Below are positions 44,506-53,528 of a stretch of 64,000 bases of DNA, piece after piece (within the stretch, counting starts at the first letter, position 1; every line of letters begins with the position of its first letter). Both the position numbers and the translations under genes were made by a program. Origin of the DNA: Paraburkholderia acidipaludis NBRC 101816 (GTDB lineage Bacteria; Pseudomonadota; Gammaproteobacteria; Burkholderiales; Burkholderiaceae). The stretch is from contig NZ_BAXZ01000014.1 of assembly GCF_000684975.1 (NCBI RefSeq), forward strand, positions 1-64,000, read 5' to 3'. The notes beneath the pieces are model-generated. The model ran no database searches, was not told where the DNA came from, and saw nothing but the letters and a program-made list of their open reading frames with translations.

Positions 44506-45045
44506 TCACTCGCCATAGGCGTTCTGCACCGCCGCGCCATCGCCGAGGTCCCCGGCGCCGCACAATTGGCGCAACAGCGACGCTTCGCGCTCATGCACCT
44601 CGACGGGCAGCCACAGGGCGCCCGCCCACGCGAGATAACGCGCCCGGTGCTGACCGTTGCGAAATCCCACCACGCCTTCGCGCGCGATCCCGAGCCAGCC
44701 CGCCACACCCGGCGCGCGGCGCGTCGAGATCGTGACGTAGGGCATCTGCGGCACGCGCTCGCTGCCCGGGTTGAGAAAGTCGCGGATGCCTCGCACCTTG
44801 CCCGCATGCCAATCGTCCACGGGGCGCAGCACGTAGTCGGTGTCGTCGCGGTCGGCGCAGGCGAGCAGCTTGTGAAGATCGACGATCACCACTTCATGGC
44901 GCGTGCCGTCGGTCGTGAACACGCGTGTGAGGCGCACGTGGTCGTAGGCCGGATGGCCGGACAGCGGCACGATCCAGAGCGGCGGCATGGCGGCGGCAGG
45001 GGAGAGAGAGCTTGGGTCGGGCGTAGACATGAACGACGGCAGCAT
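44506..45045 (-). CDS. Hypothetical protein, plasmid-fertility-inhibition-like
   Basis: The 179-residue soluble protein has DWHAGKVRGIRDFLNPGSER, PYVTISTRRAPGVAGWLGIA and GFRNGQHRARYLAWAGALWL. The NGQHRARYL stretch is like the DGRHR core seen in ParB/sulfiredoxin-type folds and in proteins annotated as plasmid fertility inhibition factors; I am not certain of the family. The start is ambiguous between 45045 and 45030, with no good ribosome site for either. It is convergent with the LysR gene and divergent from the enoyl-CoA hydratase gene. Confidence 0.6.
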   Translation of the reverse strand: MLPSFMSTPDPSSLSPAAAMPPLWIVPLSGHPAYDHVRLTRVFTTDGTRHEVVIVDLHKLLACADRDDTDYVLRPVDDWHAGKVRGIRDFLNPGSERVPQMPYVTISTRRAPGVAGWLGIAREGVVGFRNGQHRARYLAWAGALWLPVEVHEREASLLRQLCGAGDLGDGAAVQNAYGE

Positions 45046-45148
45046 GCGAGAGAGAAGCAGTTCTTTTGACTAAAAGCGGCCTAAGCTACGAGTCATTCGT
45101 GACGCTCTTGTGACCTATGCGCGGGGCATGCACGCGATGGAGACCCTC

Positions 45149-45949
45149 ATGCACATCGAAACCTTCGGCGAGCACGTGCGCATCGAGGCCAGCGGCTTCG
45201 TGGCGACCATCGTGCTGGAGCATCCCGCGTGCCGCAACGCCATCGACCGCCCTACGGCAGACGCGCTGACCGATGCCTTCGTTCGTTTCGAAACGAATCC
45301 GCACTGGCACGCAGCCGTACTGTTCGGGGCGGGCGGAACCTTCTGCGCGGGTGCCGACCTCACGGCGCTGGCCGACGAAAGCCGGCGCAACGAGATCCAT
45401 GCCGACGGCGGCGGCCCGGGCCCGCTCGGCCCGACGCGCATGCAGCTCGCCAAGCCCACAATCGCCGCTATTACAGGATACGCCGTCGCCGGCGGCCTGG
45501 AACTGGCATTGTTGTGCGATCTGCGAATCGTGGAAGAGGATGCGGTGCTGGGCGTGTTCTGCCGCCGCGTGGGCGTGCCGCTGATCGACGGCGGAACGGT
45601 GCGGCTGCCGCGCCTGATCGGCCTCTCCCGGGCGCTCGACCTGATCCTCACGGGCCGCCCCGTCGAGGCGCACGAAGCGCTGGCGTTCGGGCTCGCGAAC
45701 CGGGTGGTTCCCCACGGCGAGGCGCGGGCGGCCGCGCAAGCGCTCGCCGCGCAGATCGCGGCGTTCCCGCAGGCCGCGCTGCTCGCCGACCGCTGGTCCG
45801 CCGTCGAGAACAGTGCGCTCGACAGCCTGGCCGAAGCCCTGCGCCGCGAAGGCGCGGGCGGCTATCGCGCGGTGCTCGACGAGGGCCTGGCGGGCGCGAC
45901 CCGCTTTGCGGCGGGTGCCGGGCGTCATGGCGATCCGCTCCAAAATTGA
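45149..45949 (+). CDS. Enoyl-CoA hydratase/isomerase (crotonase family)
   Basis: The 266-residue protein has the oxyanion-hole motifs GAGGTFCAGADLTAL (about residue 65) and AVAGGLELALLCDLRI, followed by FCRRVGVPLIDGGTVRLPRL. Glu-type catalytic residues are partly retained. It hydrates or isomerises an acyl-CoA; the substrate is unknown. GGAGA precedes the chosen ATG at 45149; in-frame upstream starts exist at 45110, 45128 and 45137. No beta-oxidation genes are adjacent. Confidence 0.85.
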   Translation: MHIETFGEHVRIEASGFVATIVLEHPACRNAIDRPTADALTDAFVRFETNPHWHAAVLFGAGGTFCAGADLTALADESRRNEIHADGGGPGPLGPTRMQLAKPTIAAITGYAVAGGLELALLCDLRIVEEDAVLGVFCRRVGVPLIDGGTVRLPRLIGLSRALDLILTGRPVEAHEALAFGLANRVVPHGEARAAAQALAAQIAAFPQAALLADRWSAVENSALDSLAEALRREGAGGYRAVLDEGLAGATRFAAGAGRHGDPLQN

Positions 45950-46146
45950 GCGGTCCTGGTGTCTGTTTTTTCCGCCCAGGGAGCACTGGACCGGCAAGGT
46001 GTTGGGCGTATGGCACAACCGGGTGGCGCAACAAAAAGCGGGCCGCATGCGAACTTTCAGGATTAAGTACAATTCCGTGTTGACTTAATTGCGGCTTCCC
46101 GGGTGCGGCGCACACCGCCCGCCGCGCCACCACGATTCCCCCTCCC

Positions 46147-47331
46147 ATGCCCCTGCCCCTTCTTGCTCTTGCCGTCGCCGCATTTGGAATCGGTACCACG
46201 GAATTCGTCATCATGGGGCTCTTGCCCGACGTGGCGCGCGATCTCGCCGTCTCGATCCCGGCAGCGGGCATGCTGGTCTCGGCCTACGCGCTCGGCGTCA
46301 CCATCGGCGCGCCGATCGTCGCGATCGCCATCGCCAACGTGCCGCGCAAGGCCGCGCTCATGCGGCTCATCGGCGTTTTCATCGTCGGCAACCTGCTCTG
46401 CGCGCTCGCGCCGAACTACACGATCCTCATGGCCGCGCGCATCGTCACCGCGTTCTGCCACGGCGCGTTCTTCGGCATCGGATCGGTGGTGGCCGCCGGC
46501 CTCGTCGCGCCCAACCGCCGCGCCCAGGCCATTGCGCTGATGTTCACCGGCCTCACGCTTGCAAACGTGCTCGGCGTGCCGCTCGGCACGGCGCTCGGCC
46601 AGATCGCCGGCTGGCGCGCCACCTTCTGGGCCGTCACGGGCATCGGCGTGCTTGCCGCCCTCGCGTTGTGGATCTGCCTGCCCGCGAAGATCGAAATGCA
46701 GAAGGCGAGCCTCGTGCACGAGTTCACGGTGCTGAAGAATCCGCAGGTGCTGATGGTGCTCGGCATCAGCGTGCTCGCGTCCACCAGCCTCTTCGCCGTG
46801 TTCACCTACATCACCCCGATCCTCGAGGACGTGACCGGCTTCAGCCCGCACGAGGTGACCTTCGTGCTGCTGGTGTTCGGCCTCGGCCTCACCGTGGGCA
46901 GCACGCTGGGCGGCAAGCTCGCCGACTGGAAGCTGATGCGCTCGCTGCTGGTCTTCCTCGGCTCGATCGGCATCGTGCTCGCCGTGTTCGCGGCCACCAT
47001 GCACGACGCGCTCGCCGCCACGGCAACCCTCTTTGTCTGGGGCATCCTCGCGTTCGCGATCGTGCCGCCGCTGCAGATACTGATCGTCAATCGCGCCAGC
47101 GAGGCGCCGAATCTGGCGTCCACGCTCAACCAGGGCGCCTTCAACCTCGGCAATGCGGGCGGCGCGTGGCTTGGCGGCGTGGCGATCAGCGCGGGCGTGC
47201 CGCTCGCCTCGCTGCCGTGGCTCGGCATGGCGATGGCCTTCTCCGCCCTCGCGCTCACGCTGGTCTCGGCGCAACTCGACCGCCGCGCGCGCCGGCGCGT
47301 GGCCGTGGCGGGGCCGGGCTCCTGCGCCTGA
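46147..47331 (+). CDS. MFS transporter, AraJ/YdhP-like (DHA1)
   Basis: The 394-residue protein has 12 helices. It begins LALAVAAFGIGTTEFVIMGL, typical of the AraJ/YdhP sugar-efflux-like group, with VSAYALGVTIGAPIVA in helix 2. It probably exports sugars or drugs. The upstream gap (45950-46146) holds an AT-rich GATTAAGTACAATTCCG stretch that could be a promoter. It is followed by an MFS remnant on the same strand. Confidence 0.85.
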   Translation: MPLPLLALAVAAFGIGTTEFVIMGLLPDVARDLAVSIPAAGMLVSAYALGVTIGAPIVAIAIANVPRKAALMRLIGVFIVGNLLCALAPNYTILMAARIVTAFCHGAFFGIGSVVAAGLVAPNRRAQAIALMFTGLTLANVLGVPLGTALGQIAGWRATFWAVTGIGVLAALALWICLPAKIEMQKASLVHEFTVLKNPQVLMVLGISVLASTSLFAVFTYITPILEDVTGFSPHEVTFVLLVFGLGLTVGSTLGGKLADWKLMRSLLVFLGSIGIVLAVFAATMHDALAATATLFVWGILAFAIVPPLQILIVNRASEAPNLASTLNQGAFNLGNAGGAWLGGVAISAGVPLASLPWLGMAMAFSALALTLVSAQLDRRARRRVAVAGPGSCA

Positions 47332-47434
47332 GGGTTCGCTGCGCGCGCCTCACGCGCCTTGCCCCGGCACCGCCACCGCAGCGCGCCGTCCGCCGCCGCG
47401 CGAACGCGCCGCCGTAGTAGTAGCATCTCGCCCG

Positions 47435-47728
47435 ATGAAAATCGTCCTCATCCGCGATTTCCTCGCGCTGATCCTGAGCGTCGCCGTGGTCGGCATCGGG
47501 TATGGCGCCACATTCCCTCTCACGGCTCTCGCGCTGGCCGAGTCCGGCCACGGCAGCGCCGTCACCGGTCTCTTGACCGCCGCGCAGGCGTTCGGCGGAC
47601 TCGCCGTTGCGCCGCTTGCCGCGTGGGTTTCGCGGCGCCTTTCCAAATATCAGGTGATCGTCGGCGCCGTGCTCGTCTTTCTCGGCGCACTGTGCTGGGA
47701 GCGAACGCGCGGTCTCGTGCGGGCCTGA
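47435..47728 (+). pseudogene. Truncated MFS transporter N-terminal fragment
   Basis: The 97-residue frame begins IVLIRDFLALILSVAVVGIG and contains the first three helices of an MFS protein (ALAESGHGSAVTGLLTAAQA, APLAAWVSRRLSKYQVIVGA), then changes after VLVFLGALC into an unconserved WERTRGLVRA and stops. A full-length relative would be about 390 residues. The remnant shows a 3' deletion. It ends 13 bases before a bidirectional terminator, suggesting the deletion fused it to that hairpin. Confidence 0.8.
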
Positions 47729-47741
47729 ACCGCGCCCCCGG

Positions 47742-47789
47742 AAACGGCGAACGGCCGGTGCGCCTTGCCGCGCATCGGCCGTTCCGTTT
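47742..47789. terminator. Bidirectional terminator between MFS remnant and fahA
   Basis: Outer arms AAACGG/CCGTTT and inner arms ACGGCCG/CGGCCGT form one interrupted stem; the loop contains GCG/CGC pairs. It sits between convergent transcripts and would serve both. T-rich ends flank the stem on each strand. Confidence 0.7.
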
Positions 47790-47838
47790 GCACTCCAGAT
47801 AAGCGAGAGCGCGAGCTCCCTCGCAGGTAGTCAGACGA

Positions 47839-49155
47839 TCAGGACTCCAGTGCAGGCAGAATCTTGCCGGCACAAGTGCCGAAGCCGACGCGATAGCCGT
47901 TGCCCTGGCACCAGCCCGCGAGCGTGAGCTCGTCGCCGTCCTCGATGAAGCCGCGCGACCCGCCATCCTTGAGTTCGAGCGGATTCTTCGCATTCCACGT
48001 GAGTTCTAGCAGGCTGCCGAACGAGTCGGGCGTCGGCCCCGAGATCGTGCCCGAACCCATCAGATCGCCCACGCGCGTGTTGCAGCCGGCTACCGTGTGA
48101 TGCGCAAGCTGCTGCGCCATCGACCAGTACATGTAGCGGAAATTCGTGCGCGCGATGGTGCTCGCCTCGCCTGCTCCTTCGGGGCGCAGCCGCACTTCGA
48201 GCGCGATATCGAACGCATGATCGCCTTCGTGACGCAGATATTCGAGCGGCTGCGGCTCCTGCTGCGGCTGGGCCACGCGGAACGGCTCCAGCGCGTCGAG
48301 CGTTACCACCCACGGCGAGATCGAGGTCGCGAAGCCCTTCGCATTGAACGGGCCGAGCGGCACGTATTCCCACTGCTGGATGTCGCGCGCGCTCCAGTCG
48401 TTAAGCAGCACCATGCCGAAGATGTGGTCCTCGGCGTTTGCGCAGGCGATCGGCTCGCCCAGCGCGTTGCCGCGGCCGACGATAAAGCCGGTCTCGAGTT
48501 CGATATCGAGCTTGCGGCACGCGCCGAACACGGGGCGCTCCTGGTCGGGCAGCTTGAGCTGCCCCCGCGGACGGCGCACCGGCGTGCCGCTCACCACCAC
48601 CGACGAGGCGCGGCCGTTATAGCCGATCGGCATTTCCGTCCAGTTCGGCAGCAGCGCATTCTTCGGATCGCGAAACATGCTGCCCACGTTCGTCGCATGC
48701 TCTTTCGACGAATAGAAGTCCGTATAGCCGGGAATCTCCACCGGCAGATGCAGCGTGGCGTCGGCCTGGCGCACGAAGGCACGCGCCTTGAGCGCCGCAT
48801 CGTCGCGCAGCGGCGCGCTCTCGCGCGCCAGCAGCGCGGAAAGCTGGACGCGCACGCTGCGCCACGCCTCGCGGCCCAGCGCGATGAACCCGTTCAGCGC
48901 CCCACGCGCGAACACGTCCTGCGGTGCGCCCGCGGGCAGGCGCAGCAGGCCCGCGTCGTGCAGCACCGCGAGGTCGACGATCAGGTCGCCGATCGCGACG
49001 CCCACACGCGGCGCCGCGTTCTTCGTATCGCCGAACACGCCGAACGGCAGGTTCTGGATCGGAAAGTCGCAGTGCGGATCGTTGGCGCTCTCGATCCAGC
49101 TCTTGCGCGCGGGGTCGAGCGTCGCCTGAAGCGCGTTCGTCAGATGGCTGCTCAT
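47839..49155 (-). CDS. fahA: Fumarylacetoacetase
   Basis: The 438-residue protein has the FAH N-terminal domain and the catalytic core: GYTDFYSSKEHATNVGSMFR, GRASSVVVSGTPVRRPRGQ, ELETGFIVGRGNALG and LLNDWSARDIQQWEYVPLGP. It hydrolyses fumarylacetoacetate to fumarate and acetoacetate, the last step of tyrosine/phenylalanine catabolism. Its start overlaps the hmgA stop by 4 bases (ATGA). The open frame extending to 49710 is an antisense/out-of-frame artefact of hmgA. Confidence 0.95.
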   Translation of the reverse strand: MSSHLTNALQATLDPARKSWIESANDPHCDFPIQNLPFGVFGDTKNAAPRVGVAIGDLIVDLAVLHDAGLLRLPAGAPQDVFARGALNGFIALGREAWRSVRVQLSALLARESAPLRDDAALKARAFVRQADATLHLPVEIPGYTDFYSSKEHATNVGSMFRDPKNALLPNWTEMPIGYNGRASSVVVSGTPVRRPRGQLKLPDQERPVFGACRKLDIELETGFIVGRGNALGEPIACANAEDHIFGMVLLNDWSARDIQQWEYVPLGPFNAKGFATSISPWVVTLDALEPFRVAQPQQEPQPLEYLRHEGDHAFDIALEVRLRPEGAGEASTIARTNFRYMYWSMAQQLAHHTVAGCNTRVGDLMGSGTISGPTPDSFGSLLELTWNAKNPLELKDGGSRGFIEDGDELTLAGWCQGNGYRVGFGTCAGKILPALES

Positions 49156-50507
49156 TGCTGCTCCGGATTGAAATGTTTCTCGAGGCCTTGCCAGCACTCG
49201 TAGTAGTTGGCCTGCAACTGCGCCGATTCGAGCGCGTGGCGCGTCGGGCGGATCAGCGTGCGGGTCTCGAACATGAACGCCATCGTGTCGCCGACCTTGT
49301 GCGGCTTCGAGGTGTCGGCGCTCGAAGCTTTCTCGAAGGTCTCGGCATCCGGGCCGTGACCCGACATGCAGTTGTGCAGGCTCGCGCCGCCCGGCACGAA
49401 GCCTTCGGCCTTGGCGTCGTAGACGCCGTGCACGAGGCCCATGAACTCGCTCGCGATGTTGCGGTGGTACCAGGGCGGGCGGAACGTGTTCTCGGCCGCG
49501 AGCCAGCGCGGCGGGAAGATCACGAAGTCGATGGCGTCGACGCCCGGCGTGTCGGTGGGCGCATGCAGCACGAGGAAGATCGACGGATCCGGGTGGTCGT
49601 AGCTGATCGAGCCGATCGTGTTGTAGCGGCGCAGATCGTATTTGTAGGGCGCGTAGTTGCCGTGCCATGCCACGACGTCGAGCGGCGAATGGCCGATGTC
49701 CGCGCGCCACAGTTCGCCGTTCAGCTTCGTGACGAGCTCGAAGCGGCCCTCGCGGTCCTCGTAGGCCGCATGCGGCGTGAGGAAGTCGCGCGGGTTCGCG
49801 AGGCCGTTCGAGCCGATCACGCCAAGGTCGGGCAGGCGCAGCAGCGCGCCGAAGTTTTCGCAGACGTAGCCGCGCGCTTCGCCATCGGGCAGATCGACCG
49901 TAAAGCGCACGCCGCGCGGAATCACGACGATCTCGAACGGCTCCACGTCGAGCTGGCCCATTTCGGTCGCGATCGCAAGACGGCCATGCTGCGGGACGAT
50001 CAACAATTCGCCGTCCGAATTATAGAAAAAGCGATCCGTCATCGGACGGTTCGCGGCGTACAGGTGGATCGCGCAACCGCTCATCGAGGCCGCCGAGCCG
50101 TTGCCCGCCATCGTCACCCAGCCGTCGACGAAGTCGGTGGGCTCGGCGGGCATCGGCAGCGGGTCCCAGCGCAACTGGTTCGGCGGCGTGGGCGGCACGG
50201 CGCCAAAGTCGGCGCAAAGGCGCGGCGCGCCATGCAGCGCGCGCGCGGCGAGCGGCGTGAACGGCTGGTGCACGGCGCCCGGGCGGATGCGGTAGAGCCA
50301 CGAACGCCGGTTATGCGAGCGCGGCGCGGTGAAGGCCGTGCCCGAGATCTGCTCGGCGTAGAGGCCGTAAGCCACGCGCTGCGGCGAATTCCGGCCCTCG
50401 GGCAGCGCGCCGGGCAGCGCCTCGGTCGCGAATTCGTTGGCGAAGCCGCTCATGTAGCCGCGCTGGGCCTGATCGGCCCCGGCGGGATGTCGCAAGGGTG
50501 CGTTCAT
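49152..50507 (-). CDS. hmgA: Homogentisate 1,2-dioxygenase
   Basis: The 451-residue protein is complete for the family. YMSGFANEFATEALPGALPE is the N-terminal signature; RPPWYHRNIASEFMGLVHG and HNCMSGHGPDAETF hold the iron-ligand His and Glu residues. It opens the homogentisate ring to maleylacetoacetate. It is first in an hmgA-fahA operon; a maleylacetoacetate isomerase gene is not seen here. Its promoter lies in the AT-rich stretch to the right. Confidence 0.97.
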   Translation of the reverse strand: MNAPLRHPAGADQAQRGYMSGFANEFATEALPGALPEGRNSPQRVAYGLYAEQISGTAFTAPRSHNRRSWLYRIRPGAVHQPFTPLAARALHGAPRLCADFGAVPPTPPNQLRWDPLPMPAEPTDFVDGWVTMAGNGSAASMSGCAIHLYAANRPMTDRFFYNSDGELLIVPQHGRLAIATEMGQLDVEPFEIVVIPRGVRFTVDLPDGEARGYVCENFGALLRLPDLGVIGSNGLANPRDFLTPHAAYEDREGRFELVTKLNGELWRADIGHSPLDVVAWHGNYAPYKYDLRRYNTIGSISYDHPDPSIFLVLHAPTDTPGVDAIDFVIFPPRWLAAENTFRPPWYHRNIASEFMGLVHGVYDAKAEGFVPGGASLHNCMSGHGPDAETFEKASSADTSKPHKVGDTMAFMFETRTLIRPTRHALESAQLQANYYECWQGLEKHFNPEQQ

Positions 50508-50843
50508 GCTGATGTCTCCACGTGCTCCGAGGCGGCGGCAAGCCGCCCGGCGTGATCCGGGTCAAATCGGAAAGGATGCGACGGCGCGTCGCGTGATTTA
50601 CGAATAGTAAAACGGATTATGAATAGTGAAATATAGTAAAAACCCTGGTTCCTGGTCATTCACAGGTGATTCGCGGGAAATCGGGCGCAGGATCAAGGCC
50701 GTCCGGCGGGGTGCCATCAATAACGTTATAAGCAAGAAGTCGAATCGCCGGGCCCGGCGGCTGCTACCATCGAGTCATGCGGCCCCAGCGCACGCGCGAC
50801 GCGCGGCGCCTTGGTCAGGGCCAGCGCCGCCACCCACATCAAC
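50508..50843. promoter_or_regulatory. hmgA / EAL-like divergent promoter region
   Basis: This 336-base gap has an AT-rich segment at about 50596-50640 with near-direct repeats GAATAGTAAAA and GAATAGTGAAA. These could be operator half sites for the hmg operon. The rest is GC-rich with no gene apparent. Promoters of both flanking genes should lie here. Confidence 0.45.
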
Positions 50844-51686
50844 ATGAAAGCTCTCACCGTTCCCGAGCTCGTCGCCCGCGCCGCTGAACACCCCTTTCTC
50901 GGCGAGCATCTTGCGATGGGCACGGGCGCCCACCACGGCCAGGCTGTCGCGAGACGACGCGGCATGGAGCTGTTGTCGGCCTACGAGCCGATCTACGACA
51001 TCAGCGTGCATAGCGGCGCGCAGTCGCTCGTGGCCGACCTCGCCAGTGCGTCGCGCTTTGGCGACGAGTTGGGCTTCCAGGCCGTGACGCTGCGCGAACA
51101 GGACGGCCAGGCCGCGCCGTGCGATCCCTTCGTCGATTCGCTCGACGACCCCGAACTGGTTGCGCTCGACCGCATGGTCCGGGCGCTGCACACCATCAAC
51201 TTTCTCGGTTCGCAGCAGCATGGACTGCTGTTCCTGCGCGTGCACGAGCGCCTCTTGAAAAGCGTGAGGTACGACCACGGCAGGCATTTTTCGAACGTGC
51301 TGCTGTCGTTCGGGCTGAATCCGGGGCGCGTCGTGATCGAGCTGCCGGCGGCGGCGGTGGCGCACCGAACCTTCGTCGGTTATCTGACGAAGAGTTATCA
51401 GCGTTATGGGTTCAAGGTGGCGGGCAATCTGCCGAACGCCGGACAGATCCTTTCGGTGTCCGATATGGCGCGGCTCGATTTCGTGAAGATGGATGCGACT
51501 TCGGCGCTGCGCGATTCGATGGTCAAGCCGCTCGTGAGTTATGCCGCGCGGCTGCGCATTCCGCTGATATTCAATCGCGTCGCAGATACCGCGCAGTTCG
51601 AGCAGCTGCAGCAGTACGACGTGCGGTTCGTGCAAGGGCCCGTATTCGCGAGCCAGGATAAGTTGGTCCAACGCGGGACGGTCTGA
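50844..51686 (+). CDS. Degenerate EAL-domain protein
   Basis: The 280-residue protein follows the EAL phosphodiesterase fold from residue 45: AYEPIYDISVHSGAQSLVAD aligns to the first strand but lacks the EAL triad, RVHERLL and VIELPAAAVAHRTF replace the ExxE region, LDFVKMDATSALRD matches the KxD strand, and FNRVADTAQF and VRFVQGPVFA fit the E and QG..F motifs. The loss of catalytic Glu residues suggests no cyclic di-GMP hydrolysis; it could bind nucleotide or protein instead. It lies near yajQ, another cyclic di-GMP binder gene. Confidence 0.75.
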   Translation: MKALTVPELVARAAEHPFLGEHLAMGTGAHHGQAVARRRGMELLSAYEPIYDISVHSGAQSLVADLASASRFGDELGFQAVTLREQDGQAAPCDPFVDSLDDPELVALDRMVRALHTINFLGSQQHGLLFLRVHERLLKSVRYDHGRHFSNVLLSFGLNPGRVVIELPAAAVAHRTFVGYLTKSYQRYGFKVAGNLPNAGQILSVSDMARLDFVKMDATSALRDSMVKPLVSYAARLRIPLIFNRVADTAQFEQLQQYDVRFVQGPVFASQDKLVQRGTV

Positions 51687-51732
51687 CGCGGCCGTCACCG
51701 GCGCCCGGCGGCGATGGTCCGGCCGGGCGGGC

Positions 51733-52791
51733 CTAGAGGCTCACGGGCTCTTGTTCGAGCAGGACGCCGAAGCGCGCCTCGACGTCGCGCCGGATGGCCT
51801 GCGCGAGTTCCAGGATATCGGCGCCTGTCGCGCCGCCGCGATTCACGAGCACCAGCGCCTGGCGATCATGCACGGCCGCCGCGCGCAGCGCACGGCCTTT
51901 CCAGCCGCACCGGTCGATGAGCCAGCCCGCCGCCAGCTTCACGCGCCCGTCGGCCTGGCGATAGGAGACGATCTGCGGCTCGCGTTCGAGCAGCGCGTCG
52001 AACTGCGCGGCTTCGATCACCGGATTCTTGAAGAAGCTGCCCGCGTTGCCGAGCAACTGCGGATCGGGCAATTTCGCGCGCCGCACGGCCACGACCGCGT
52101 CGAACACCGCGCGCGCATCGGGCGCTTCGGCGCGGCCGCTCTCGGCCAGCGCCCGCGCGAGGTCGGCGTAACCGGCGTTCGGCCGCCATTGCTTCGGCAA
52201 GCGGAACGTCACCGCCGTGATCACGTAGCGGTCGCGCCCTTCGCGTTTGAAAAAGCTGTCGCGATAGCCGAATGCGCATTGCGCCACGTCGAACTCCGCC
52301 ACCGCGCCCGTCGCCCTCTCGATCGCGCGCACCGAGACGCAACGCTCGGCCATCTCGAGCCCGTAGGCGCCGATGTTCTGGATCGGCGCCGCGCCTACCG
52401 TGCCGGGAATCAGCGCGAGGTTTTCGAGCCCGGGCATGCCCGCTTCGAGCGTCCAGGCCACGAAATCGTGCCAGTTCTCTCCTGCCGCCGCCTCGACATA
52501 CCAGGCCTCCTCGTCCTCGCGCACGAGGCGGCGCCCGCGCAGCGCCACAAGCAGCACGAGGCCGTCGAAATCGCGCGTAAGGACGATATTGCTGCCGCCG
52601 CCCAGCACGAGCGTGGCAAGCCCGGCCGCACGCGGGTCGCGCGCGGCTTCGGTCAGGGCAGCTTCGGTATCGATGCGGCAGGCAAAGCGCGCGCGCACGT
52701 CGAAGCCGAACGTGTTGTGCGCACGCAGCGGATAACCGGCGGCGAACCACGCGGGGGACGAATCGACGGCGGTCGAGGGAAGAGCGGACAT
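51733..52791 (-). CDS. murB: UDP-N-acetylenolpyruvoylglucosamine reductase
   Basis: The 352-residue type I MurB has the FAD site LVLGGGSNIVLTRDFDGLVL, IPGTVGAAPIQNIGAYGLE, the catalytic Ser in GNAGSFFKNPVI and the C-terminal Glu region. It reduces enolpyruvyl-UDP-GlcNAc to UDP-MurNAc in peptidoglycan synthesis. The start at 52791 is set by conserved sequence; an open frame to 53049 is not coding. It is divergent from yajQ and convergent with the EAL-like gene. Confidence 0.95.
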   Translation of the reverse strand: MSALPSTAVDSSPAWFAAGYPLRAHNTFGFDVRARFACRIDTEAALTEAARDPRAAGLATLVLGGGSNIVLTRDFDGLVLLVALRGRRLVREDEEAWYVEAAAGENWHDFVAWTLEAGMPGLENLALIPGTVGAAPIQNIGAYGLEMAERCVSVRAIERATGAVAEFDVAQCAFGYRDSFFKREGRDRYVITAVTFRLPKQWRPNAGYADLARALAESGRAEAPDARAVFDAVVAVRRAKLPDPQLLGNAGSFFKNPVIEAAQFDALLEREPQIVSYRQADGRVKLAAGWLIDRCGWKGRALRAAAVHDRQALVLVNRGGATGADILELAQAIRRDVEARFGVLLEQEPVSL

Positions 52792-53042
52792 CGGGGCCAA
52801 CGAAAAAACAAAGTGGAGCCGGCGCAACAGGCAAGACGCGAGCGGCACACGCCGTGCGCCAGGCGCCTGTGCGTGGTCTGCCGGCCGCGGCGCTTGCTCC
52901 GCATGGCTGTGCGGCCTTGGGCAAACGCCCGAGCCGCCGGTAAAATGGCGTCGGTCCGTGATTATAGCGAGTGCGCGGCCCGCCGCCGGATTCGGCGGCC
53001 GTGGCCCGTGGATGCGCCGCTCGCACTTACTGGGAGAATGCA

Positions 53043-53528
53043 ATGCCATCGTTTGACGTCGTCAGCGAAGCCAACATGATCGAAGTCAAGAACGCCATCG
53101 AGCAATCCAACAAGGAGATCTCGACGCGCTTCGACTTCAAGGGCTCGGACGCACGCGTCGAGCAAAAGGAACGCGAGCTGACCGCGTTCGCCGACGACGA
53201 TTTCAAGCTCGGCCAGGTGAAGGACGTCTTGATCTCCAAAATGGCCAAGCGCAACGTGGACGTGCGCTTTCTCGACCACGGCAAGATCGAGAAGATCGGC
53301 GGCGACAAGGTCAAGCAGGTCATTACCGTGAAAAAAGGTGTGTCGGGCGATCTCGCGAAGAAGATCGTCAGGCTCGTGAAGGACAGCAAGATCAAGGTGC
53401 AGGCCAGCATCCAGGGCGACGCCGTGCGCGTGACGGGCGCCAAGCGCGACGATCTGCAAAGCGTGATCGCCTTGCTGCGCAAGGACGTGACCGACACGCC
53501 GCTCGACTTCAACAACTTCCGCGACTGA
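53043..53528 (+). CDS. YajQ-family nucleotide-binding protein
   Basis: The 161-residue protein is typical of the family: MPSFDVVSEANMIEVKNAIE at the start, ISTRFDFKGSDARVEQKERE, and LRKDVTDTPLDFNNFRD at the end. Members in Xanthomonas and Pseudomonas bind cyclic di-GMP and act with a transcription factor on virulence genes. GGGAG lies about 7 bases before the ATG. Length is normal. Last host-type gene before the type VI cargo island. Confidence 0.95.
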   Translation: MPSFDVVSEANMIEVKNAIEQSNKEISTRFDFKGSDARVEQKERELTAFADDDFKLGQVKDVLISKMAKRNVDVRFLDHGKIEKIGGDKVKQVITVKKGVSGDLAKKIVRLVKDSKIKVQASIQGDAVRVTGAKRDDLQSVIALLRKDVTDTPLDFNNFRD

